In this document: positions 31,805 through 37,867 of the stretch, piece by piece | How positions within the stretch are numbered: the first letter of the stretch is position 1 | Layout: the number at the start of each line of letters is the position of its first letter | Notes under the pieces: generated by a model | What the model was told of the DNA's origin: nothing | Databases searched by the model: none | What the model saw: the letters and a program-made list of their open reading frames with translations, nothing else | Position numbers and translations under genes: made by a program | From: Enterococcus raffinosus | GTDB taxonomy: Bacteria > Bacillota > Bacilli > Lactobacillales > Enterococcaceae | Direction: 5' to 3' | Assembly (NCBI RefSeq): GCF_018917525.1 | Contig: NZ_JAHLOS010000041.1 | Span: forward strand, 1 to 37,867 | Length of the DNA: 37,867 bases

Positions 31805-32567
31805 AATTAAAGAAGCTTTCGATAGTATCAAAGTAGAAGAAGCCCTTATAGAAGCTACTCAGAAAAGGATGAGGGAAATAAGAAAGAGAAAATCAAATAA
31901 AAAATTTAGAAAAATTATTGTTCCGATATTTTCTCTCGCCCTTGTCGGTTTTCTCATTTTTGGTTCCTTAAAGATGTATGCAAAGGAAACTGCATTTATC
32001 GATATAGATGTAAATCCAAGTGTTGAACTAAAAGTGAATTCTTTTGATCGAGTTGTCGGAGCTTATGCCTACAATAAAGATGGCCAGAGTGTACTAAAGG
32101 AACTTGATGTTGAGAATAAAAAGTACACTGATGCAGTAAAAGATTTGATTAGTACCATGACTGAACAGGGATACATTGACGACAATGGATTAGTGAGTAT
32201 TACTCTTCAAAATAAAAACAAAAAGAAACAAAACAGTCAATTGAACTACTTGAAAGAGTCGGTAAGCAATGTACTTAAGCAGAATAAGATCAAACCAACA
32301 GAAGAAGTATTTTCTGTTGGCTATGATACGAAGGTCCATTCGCATAAAAAAAATGTATCTCCAGCGAAATACTTAGCGATTCAAGAGCTTCAAAAATATG
32401 ACAGTCAAGCAACGATTGATGAATGCCGAGAACACTCACTAAGCGATATCAGAAATCAAACGATTCAACATCACAAAAATGGAATTGAACCTCATAGCAA
32501 TAATGAATCTGGAAATAAAACTGAAGATGATCATAAGTTTGAAGAACAATTAGGTGAAAGGCATTGA
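31794..32567 (+). CDS. RsgI-like membrane anti-sigma factor
   Basis: The 257-aa protein starts at TTG 31794 behind GGAGGGG, translationally coupled to the sigma gene. A short cytoplasmic part (1-40) is followed by one transmembrane helix (about 41-62) and an extracytoplasmic domain with IDIDVNPSVELKVN, the conserved segment where RsgI-type proteins are known to self-cleave between Asn and Pro. A helical region follows, then a His/Glu/Lys-rich tail (about 215-257), possibly metal-binding. The N-terminal part lacks the zinc anti-sigma His-x3-Cys-x2-Cys motif. It probably holds the sigma factor at the membrane until an external signal, which the sequence does not reveal. Confidence 0.75.
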   Translation: MKNEIKEAFDSIKVEEALIEATQKRMREIRKRKSNKKFRKIIVPIFSLALVGFLIFGSLKMYAKETAFIDIDVNPSVELKVNSFDRVVGAYAYNKDGQSVLKELDVENKKYTDAVKDLISTMTEQGYIDDNGLVSITLQNKNKKKQNSQLNYLKESVSNVLKQNKIKPTEEVFSVGYDTKVHSHKKNVSPAKYLAIQELQKYDSQATIDECREHSLSDIRNQTIQHHKNGIEPHSNNESGNKTEDDHKFEEQLGERH

Positions 32568-32709
32568 GTTTATGAGACTAATATATTTAAATCGGTCAAA
32601 AACAGTGTCATTTACCATAAAATAAAAAGTTTAGGAGAGGAGTTAGAATACTGATTTAGAGTTAGGTACAATTAATAATTGCTAATAGAGCAGAAAGAAG
32701 GATTTTAAA

Positions 32710-33561
32710 GTGAACAAAATATTAATACTTGCAATGTCAGCTTATGCATTAGGTGGCACAGCTAGCGGTATTCAACAAATGGATAATATTCAAACTGGAA
32801 AGAATTTCAATTGTGTTGTCGAAAATTGTAGTCAAATTGGAGTTCATAAGCACTCAATTTGTCAGGTTGAAAATTGTACAAATAAAGGAGAACATATTCA
32901 TGACGGAAAAATTTATTTCGGTCATAATGAAAATGATGGGCATGATCACCAGAAGAAAAATACGACACAAAAAGCTACTGCTGTTACGATGAATCTACAA
33001 AAGCAAAAGGCATGTAATGTTAGCGGATGTAATATTAAGGGTAACCATGAGCACAAAGTCTGTGGGGTAGAAGGTTGCACAATTACCGAATCACATCAAC
33101 ATAATGGAACGACATTTTATGGTCATCATAAAGAAGATGGTCATGCGAATCATAGCTGCGGGGTAGCAAATTGTACTCAGACAGGACAACATACTCACAA
33201 TCAAAATAATACACAACAACAGCAACAACAGCAAACACAGGCGCAACAAACGCAGCAAGTGCAAGCACAACAAGCACAGGCACAACAAGCACAAGCACAA
33301 CAAGCACAGGCACAACAAGCACAGGCACAACAAGTGCAGGCACAACAAGCGCAGGCACAACAAGCGCAGGCACAACAAGCACAGGCACAACAAGCATATG
33401 CACAGCAACAACAAACTCACCGTTCTCAACAAGTTCAGCAACCAGTACAAGCAAGCCAAACACAAGCTACAACGCCAAATGTAAAACAGCATCATAATCA
33501 AGAACAAAAAAGTCAAGTTCAACAACATAATAGGGGAGGACATCAAGGAAGAGGACACTAA
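32710..33561 (+). CDS. Secreted Cys2-His2-repeat protein with Gln/Ala-rich tail
   Basis: The 283-aa gene starts at GTG 32710 behind AGAAAGAAGG. After a signal peptide (about 1-22), five copies of a Cys-x-Val-x2-Cys-x6-His-x-His unit are spread over residues 34-160 (for example CVVENCSQIGVHKH, CGVEGCTITESHQH, CGVANCTQTGQHTH); two are followed by an 'xxYGHxxxDGH' element rich in His. Each unit has the four ligands of a small metal site. Residues about 175-240 are a (QAQAQ)n repeat, then a Gln/His/Ser-rich tail without LPXTG or a transmembrane anchor. I know no named function. Context (metal ATPases, sigma/anti-sigma pair) suggests extracellular zinc or other metal binding, or a stress-induced wall protein. 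Confidence 0.7.
   Translation: MNKILILAMSAYALGGTASGIQQMDNIQTGKNFNCVVENCSQIGVHKHSICQVENCTNKGEHIHDGKIYFGHNENDGHDHQKKNTTQKATAVTMNLQKQKACNVSGCNIKGNHEHKVCGVEGCTITESHQHNGTTFYGHHKEDGHANHSCGVANCTQTGQHTHNQNNTQQQQQQQTQAQQTQQVQAQQAQAQQAQAQQAQAQQAQAQQVQAQQAQAQQAQAQQAQAQQAYAQQQQTHRSQQVQQPVQASQTQATTPNVKQHHNQEQKSQVQQHNRGGHQGRGH
33240..33411 (+). repeat. 15-bp tandem repeat encoding (QAQAQ)n
   Basis: About ten imperfect copies of CAAGCACAGGCACAA encode the Gln/Ala-rich segment of the secreted protein. Variants (GTGCAG, GCGCAG) differ at third positions or by Ala/Val changes. The unit is a multiple of three, so copy-number change would keep the frame. Confidence 0.85.
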
Positions 33562-34196
33562 AATTTAATTGAAATAACGGTGCAAAGAATAAAAATTCCC
33601 TTAGTGGATTCCGCTGATGTAAATTAATCGTTATCAAATTAAAAGAGTTTACTATCTCTGACGCTAAAACCATAGCACTGTTAAAAAAATTTGAAAAATA
33701 GAATAGAAATATAAATCGGTAGCTAGCTTTTAATATAAATTAAGCTTGTTACCGATTTTTTTTAAAAACAGCAACTGGGTTCCTATTTGTAACTTAGATC
33801 CAGTGCTCTTAATTGAATTACATGAGAGATAAAAATTCAAAAAATGACTTGAATACTTATTGTTGGTTATGTATAACTGCAGCATCCTGTTCACGTATTG
33901 TAAAGGTTAGATTTATATACAATTATTGTCTAATTTAAGTTAGTATATTTATTGCTTGGAAATGAATCTTTGGTTATACATAAAATCTACACAAGTTTTG
34001 GTTACTCTTACTTATGAAAAATCAATAATGATCGTATAACTATGAAGCAAATGTACTTGGAGCCTAGGAAACTTTTATTAAAGAATATCTTTGTTAAACT
34101 ATTTCATATAGAGAACTTTTCTTTCATCTCAATATCAATAAAGAAAAATGTTATACGATTAATTTCAGACAAAATAAAAAGGGTTGGATATATCAA
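33562..34196 (+). other. 635-bp intergenic region before the second winged-helix gene
   Basis: It contains the terminator at 33713-33763. It also holds a perfect 10-bp inverted pair, ATCGTATAAC at 34031-34040 and GTTATACGAT at 34150-34159, 109 bp apart and just before the winged-helix gene. TTATACGAT also occurs at 7345 in module 1. No gene is visible. Confidence 0.5.
33713..33763 (+). terminator. Rho-independent terminator
   Basis: AAATCGGTA pairs with TTACCGATTT, with inner AGCTTTTAAT/ATTAAGCT pairing, and a T8 run follows. It ends the sigma/anti-sigma/secreted-protein region. Confidence 0.85.
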
Positions 34197-34850
34197 ATGA
34201 AGAAAATACTAATTATTACTGAAACAATTCTCAATGAGCAAAATCTTCAACATAAACTTCAACGCTTGAACTGTGAGGTTCTTGTATCAGAAAGTATAAT
34301 TAAATCATTAAGTAATAAGTCGTATATTAATTGGTTCTCAATTGTGATATTGAGTGAAACACTTTCTTATAAAACTATTGATTATCTATTGAATAAGCAG
34401 AAAGATAAAAAGCCAATACTTATAAAAAGGGATGTTCACACGACTACTAAGTATAGTGGAAATAACATAATGAAAACTTCAAGATTAATAGATACAGAAA
34501 TTTCATTGGGTGATTTACGAGAGGTCATTAGTAATGTAGCGCCTTCAACTGATGATAATGAGCACAATAGTAAAACAGATTTTTTGAGTCTTTCTATATT
34601 AAGTAGATCTGAAGCAAAAGTACTTCGCTTTTTAGAGTCAAAAAAAGGAAAATCAATTGATCGAGAAGAATTGTGTAAATTAGTATGGGAAGACGGTTAT
34701 GAAAAAAAATCCAAGTTGGCCCAGATATCGGCTATTGTTAAGCGGATAAATAAGAAATTATCCAACAATGACTTTGAAGATATATATATAACTACTGAAT
34801 GGGGCGCTGGATATAAGTTGGTCGGAAGCATTGATGAACTTCGATATTAA
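34197..34850 (+). CDS. OmpR-like winged-helix regulator with degenerate receiver, module 2
   Basis: The 217-aa paralogue of the protein at 7600 starts at ATG 34197; the upstream AAAAGGGTTGG is a loose ribosome binding site. The N-terminal half (KKILIITETILNEQN, then VILSETLSYKT) has the same Ser in place of the receiver phospho-Asp. The C-terminal winged helix (about 145-212) has SEAKVLRFLESKKG, DREELCKLVWEDG and EWGAGYKLVG. The two copies differ widely in the middle but agree at the ends, so the duplication is old. In both modules the gene accompanies a P1B-4 ATPase. Confidence 0.7.
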   Translation: MKKILIITETILNEQNLQHKLQRLNCEVLVSESIIKSLSNKSYINWFSIVILSETLSYKTIDYLLNKQKDKKPILIKRDVHTTTKYSGNNIMKTSRLIDTEISLGDLREVISNVAPSTDDNEHNSKTDFLSLSILSRSEAKVLRFLESKKGKSIDREELCKLVWEDGYEKKSKLAQISAIVKRINKKLSNNDFEDIYITTEWGAGYKLVGSIDELRY

Positions 34851-34883
34851 AATAATTGAACTTCACTATAGAAAGTTATTGCT

Positions 34884-34982
34884 GTGTTTTTAGGTCAAGC
34901 GGATACTATAAATGCGTGGATTATTGTATTAGTTTCGATTCTATTCTACACGATAATTTTTATTTGGTATTCAGACAGTTGA
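34884..34982 (+). CDS. Doubtful 32-aa hydrophobic peptide
   Basis: GTG 34884 opens a short frame with a single membrane-type segment (AWIIVLVSILFYTIIFIWYSD). There is no good ribosome binding site. It might be a small membrane peptide or the end of a lost gene. It has no counterpart next to module 1. Confidence 0.2.
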   Translation: MFLGQADTINAWIIVLVSILFYTIIFIWYSDS

Positions 34983-35143
34983 AAAGAGAAACAATAATAG
35001 TTATGAAAAATAATTATTGAGACATACAAAAAATTTGCTATATCAGACCAACTACTTTTGCTCACTAGGTATTTTATTGTCATATTGCTTGACAATATCC
35101 CCCATTATCGTATACATCTAGAAAATTCATTTAGAAATATATT

Positions 35144-35194
35144 AATCACCACATATAAGAAGCTGTAAAATGAGCAGACTTATATATGGTGATT
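35144..35194 (+). terminator. Hairpin terminator upstream of ATPase 2
   Basis: A 16-bp stem with one mismatch (35144-35159 with 35179-35194), a 19-base loop and a following ATTTTCTT run. It probably isolates the metal promoter from upstream transcription. Confidence 0.65.
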
Positions 35195-35243
35195 ATTTTC
35201 TTAATCAGAACAAATTAGTTTAGAAAAGTTTTAAAAAATGTGA

Positions 35244-35273
35244 TTGACATATGAATGATGAATCATATATAAT
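35244..35273 (+). promoter_or_regulatory. Promoter with embedded metal-sensor operator, module 2
   Basis: TTGACA (35244-35249) and TATAAT (35268-35273) with an 18-bp spacer enclose ATATGA-N8-TCATAT (35249-35268), in exactly the same register as module 1. Extra ATATGAAT and ACATATGT copies follow at about 35284-35304. The likely repressor is the ArsR protein at 37306. Confidence 0.75.
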
Positions 35274-35335
35274 GTAATCAAACATATGAATGAATAAACA
35301 TATGTATATAAAATCATATGAAAAGAGGAATCATT

Positions 35336-37282
35336 ATGGAAAAATTGAGTACATCTACACACGATCACGATCATGAACATGAACAAGAGCACGATCATGA
35401 CCATAGTCATGGAGGGAAACTCACCATTATTATGTTCTTTGTGGGGGTTGCAGCATTTATTGCAGGGTATGTTTTAGAAGGTATGACATATGATTTATTG
35501 GCAAATATTTCTTTTGTCATGTCTGTTATTACAGCTGGTTACCATATTATTCTTGAAGGAATTGGAGATACGATCAGTAATACAGTTAAGGTCAAAAAGT
35601 TTCAACCAAATGTTCATTTTTTGATGGCTCTTGCAACAGCGGGAGCAATGGCTATCGGTAACTATGAAGAAGCCGCCATGTTAATTGTAATTTTCGCTGG
35701 GGCTCATTTTTTAGAGGAGTATGTTGATGGAAAGAGTAAGCGAGAAATAACTAATTTACTGAATTTGAATCCAACAGAGGCTCGAATTCTTTTGACAGAT
35801 GGATCAACCAAAGTTGTATCTGTCGAAGAAGTAAAAATTGGGGACATACTTCAAGTTCTAAATGGAGCACAAGTACCGACAGACGGTGTCGTACTAAGTG
35901 GTAGCACCTCAATTGATGAATCGTCAATCAATGGAGAGAGTATTCCAAAAGAAAAGAATATTGGTGATGAAGTTTATGGTAGTACGATAAATGGTGCTGG
36001 TACTTTTACAATGGAAGTGACAAAGGACAGTTCTGAAACAGTCTTCTCCAAAATTTTACAAATGGTTAATCAATCACAAAAGAGTTTAACTAAAACGGCT
36101 ACTTTGATTCAGCGTTTAGAACCTAAGTACGTAACAATCGTTTTGGCATTATTTCCCCTTGTACTTTTAGCTGGGCCTTATGTTTTTGGTTGGTCGTGGG
36201 AAATGAGCTTATACAGAAGTATGGTGTATTTAATTTCAGTTTCACCATGTGCTCTGGCAGCTAGTGCAGTGCCAACAACTTTAGCAACAATTTCAAATTT
36301 ATCAAAGAAGGGTGTGTTAGTAAAGGGTGGTGCATATCTTTCGAAATTACAAGAATTAAAAGCTATCTCATTCGATAAAACAGGAACACTAACCAACGGA
36401 AAACCAGTAGTAACTGATTACTCGTTTGAACAAGGTTTAGACCAAAGTGAGGTAATTGATTTGATTGTTGCAATGGAAAAACAATCGAATCATCCATTAG
36501 CAACTGCAATTATCAATAAGTTTCCTGATAGAAAAAAACTCGATGTTGAAGTGAAAAATGAAGTAGGGAGAGGGTTATCAACAACTTATGGTAACTATAA
36601 ATACCGAATAGGAAAACCTACATCATTTGAAACAATTTCATTTGTTTATGAACAAAAAGAAAAACAATTATCATCTGAAGGGAAAACAGTTGTTTTTGTT
36701 GGGAAAGACGAGCATGTAATCGGTTTAGTCGCTCTGATGGATGTTCCAAATCAGTATGCGAAGGATGCTATCACATATTTTAAGGACGCTGGCCTTCATA
36801 CTACAATGATTACTGGAGATGCCAAACTAACAGGCGAAGCTGTTGGAAAACAAATAGGTGTTGATGAAGTTGTAGCTAATGTCATGCCAGAAGATAAAGC
36901 TAGTATCGTTAAAGAACAACAACGTAACTTTGGATCCACAGGGATGTTAGGTGATGGCATCAACGATGCACCAGCATTAGTTACTGCTGATGTTGGTGTT
37001 GCGATGGGAGACGGAACTGATGTTGCTATGGATGTAGCTGATTTAGTGTTAATGAAAAATGACTTATCTAAGTTAGTTTACGCGCATAAGTTGAGTAAAA
37101 AAATGGACAGAGTTACGTGGCAGAATATTGCGTTTTCAATGTTCGTTGTATTGATGCTAGTTACATTAAACTTTCTAGGAAAAATGGACATTACGATTGG
37201 TGTAATAATGCATGAAGGAAGTACTATTATTGTAATTCTTAATGCATTAAGAATGTTAAGAACTCCAAAAAATCTTTTATAG
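35336..37282 (+). CDS. P1B-4-type heavy-metal-transporting ATPase, module 2
   Basis: The 648-aa paralogue of the ATPase at 5330 starts at ATG 35336 behind AAAGAGGAA; ATG 35318 overlaps that site. The N-terminus (about 8-27) is a dense His/Asp/Glu cluster (HDHDHEHEQEHDHDHSHGG). Other motifs: INGESIPKE, Ser303-Pro-Cys305, Asp347 in DKTGT, GDGINDAPAL and His626-Glu-Gly-Ser-Thr. There is no HMA domain. P1B-4 pumps move Co, Zn or Fe(II) outward; the longer His tail and the downstream zinc-type sensor favour Zn or Co. It forms an operon with the ArsR gene 23 bp downstream. Confidence 0.9.
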   Translation: MEKLSTSTHDHDHEHEQEHDHDHSHGGKLTIIMFFVGVAAFIAGYVLEGMTYDLLANISFVMSVITAGYHIILEGIGDTISNTVKVKKFQPNVHFLMALATAGAMAIGNYEEAAMLIVIFAGAHFLEEYVDGKSKREITNLLNLNPTEARILLTDGSTKVVSVEEVKIGDILQVLNGAQVPTDGVVLSGSTSIDESSINGESIPKEKNIGDEVYGSTINGAGTFTMEVTKDSSETVFSKILQMVNQSQKSLTKTATLIQRLEPKYVTIVLALFPLVLLAGPYVFGWSWEMSLYRSMVYLISVSPCALAASAVPTTLATISNLSKKGVLVKGGAYLSKLQELKAISFDKTGTLTNGKPVVTDYSFEQGLDQSEVIDLIVAMEKQSNHPLATAIINKFPDRKKLDVEVKNEVGRGLSTTYGNYKYRIGKPTSFETISFVYEQKEKQLSSEGKTVVFVGKDEHVIGLVALMDVPNQYAKDAITYFKDAGLHTTMITGDAKLTGEAVGKQIGVDEVVANVMPEDKASIVKEQQRNFGSTGMLGDGINDAPALVTADVGVAMGDGTDVAMDVADLVLMKNDLSKLVYAHKLSKKMDRVTWQNIAFSMFVVLMLVTLNFLGKMDITIGVIMHEGSTIIVILNALRMLRTPKNLL

Positions 37283-37305
37283 AGAGTAGTACTGGAGGGA
37301 GTCTC

Positions 37306-37626
37306 ATGACGAATCCAATAAAATATAAACAGAATCAGCTTCAGGAAATTGATCTAGATCGAAGTCTAAATCTATTTCATATTCTAAGAAACAAGACAAG
37401 ATTTAAAATTTTGTTGCTGCTCACAGAACAGGAAAGAAATGTGACTGAGATAAGAGAGGAAATTCAACAATCACAATCAGCGATTTCTCATCAACTATCG
37501 CTTCTAAAAGAGGTCAATATTGTTAGATCGAGAAGAATTGGTAGGAAACAGTATTATAGTATAAATGATTCACATGTAGAACAAATTATCGATTTGTCAA
37601 TAAATCATGTCATAGAGAATTGTTGA
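37306..37626 (+). CDS. ArsR/SmtB-family metal sensor, module 2
   Basis: The 106-aa gene starts at ATG 37306 behind CTGGAGGGAG. The winged helix has 'SQSAISHQLSLLKEVNIV' as recognition region. The last helix carries Asp88-x-His90-x10-His101-x2-Glu104, again the alpha-5 zinc/cobalt site. It differs from the module 1 sensor by an N-terminal extension of about 10 residues. It should repress the ATPase operon, and so itself, through the ATATGA-N8-TCATAT site until metal binds. Confidence 0.87.
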   Translation: MTNPIKYKQNQLQEIDLDRSLNLFHILRNKTRFKILLLLTEQERNVTEIREEIQQSQSAISHQLSLLKEVNIVRSRRIGRKQYYSINDSHVEQIIDLSINHVIENC

Positions 37627-37680
37627 ATTTTTTTAAAAATGTCTGAATATGTTATGTCTATTGCTAAATAAAAAACTAGT

Positions 37681-37716
37681 GAACACATGAATGTGCTATC
37701 GTGTGTTCCAATTTTT
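37681..37716 (+). terminator. Rho-independent terminator after module 2
   Basis: GAACACA (37681-37687) pairs with TGTGTTC (37702-37708); inner bases may pair further. AATTTTT follows. It lies between the ArsR gene and the IS. Confidence 0.75.
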
Positions 37717-37749
37717 AAAGACAAGCTTAATTACGGAACAGGGGTATGT

Positions 37750-37867
37750 TGGATCGGCTACACTAGACTAGACAGAAAAAATAAGGTGTGTAGAATAAGA
37801 AAAAACACACTGGAGGATTGTTTATGTCAAGACGTCAACGTCGAACCTATTCAAAAGAATTCAAACA
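37750..37867 (+). mobile_element. IS3-family insertion sequence, right-flank copy (partial)
   Basis: It begins TGGATCGGCTACAC and matches the reverse complement of 1-118 almost base for base (one early A/G difference and a few changes before the transposase start). The element reads out of the window. Together with the left copy it frames the whole segment in inverted orientation. Confidence 0.85.
37824..37867 (+). CDS. IS3-family transposase OrfA, N-terminal part only
   Basis: ATG 37824 lies behind TGGAGGATTG and encodes MSRRQRRTYSKEFK before the window ends. It is the same protein start as on the left flank. Small nucleotide differences between the copies (for example CGTCGAACC versus CGAAGAACC) are synonymous. 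Confidence 0.7.
   Translation, partial: MSRRQRRTYSKEFK

Larger units (their letters stand above)
34851..35335 (+). other. 485-bp region before ATPase 2
   Basis: It holds a doubtful 32-aa hydrophobic ORF (34884-34982), a hairpin (35144-35194), a second ATCGTATA motif (35107) and the ATPase promoter/operator (35244-35273). After the promoter come further ATATGA/CATATG half-sites up to about 35320. Confidence 0.5.

Noticed and set aside
33240-33411. Possible CRISPR array
   Set aside because: The 15-bp units are contiguous without spacers, stay in frame and encode a Gln/Ala-rich protein tail.
33083-33558. Long minus-strand frames opposite the Gln/Ala-rich repeat
   Set aside because: They read Val/Leu/Cys repeats that are the mirror of the CAA/GCA-rich coding repeat on the plus strand, without starts or ribosome binding sites.

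Overview
The window is about 37.9 kb of low-GC Gram-positive DNA, most likely from Enterococcus or a close relative. The pointers are AT-rich coding, strong GGAGG-type ribosome binding sites, a Mga/AtxA-like regulator next to an LPXTG surface protein, VanC-type peptidoglycan genes and an IS3-family element. Both ends carry the same IS end in inverted orientation (1-118 and 37750-37867), each starting a transposase that reads outward. The whole segment therefore looks like the cargo of a composite-transposon-like island. Species assignment is inference.

Layout. (a) 119-971: an IS-truncated gene end plus a sigma-like and an HTH gene resembling the regulatory pair of Tn916-type elements. (b) 1281-5223: secreted M23 peptidase, small His-rich membrane protein, LTA-synthase-like enzyme. 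(c) 5269-8606: metal module 1 (P1B-4 ATPase, pseudo-receiver winged-helix regulator, SmtB/ArsR zinc-type sensor). (d) 8771-10339: conjugative-element relics (DUF3789, a SHOCT-like fragment) and an orphan AraC-type response regulator. (e) 10895-19104: Mga-like regulator, a giant LPXTG adhesin of 1973 aa with five FctA/Spy0128-like repeats, and a frameshifted DUF2089 gene. (f) 19230-29996: the centrepiece described below. (g) 31319-33561: ECF sigma factor, RsgI-like anti-sigma factor, and a secreted protein with five Cys2-His2 repeats and a Q/A-rich tail. (h) 34197-37626: metal module 2, a diverged copy of module 1 with the same promoter-embedded palindrome.

The centrepiece is an AgrC/AgrA-like two-component system (minus strand) divergent from one eight-gene operon. 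The operon holds a radical SAM/SPASM maturase, a six-cysteine ruminococcin C-like precursor peptide, an ABC exporter, a membrane-anchored serine D,D-carboxypeptidase, a VanC-type D-Ala:D-Ser ligase, a VanXY D,D-peptidase, and a VanT serine racemase split into membrane and racemase parts. From the ABC gene onward the genes overlap or nearly touch, so they read as one unit. This looks like a sactipeptide-type RiPP cluster that carries a complete D-Ala-D-Ser peptidoglycan remodelling set in place of the usual VanR/VanS context. The simplest hypothesis is that the peptide acts on D-Ala-D-Ala peptidoglycan precursors, or that producers must change these termini to survive their own product. It could instead be a peptide-signal-controlled glycopeptide-resistance cassette. 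The A7 tract splitting VanT and a Cys-to-Tyr change in the maturase SPASM motif are the two features most likely to decide whether the system works.
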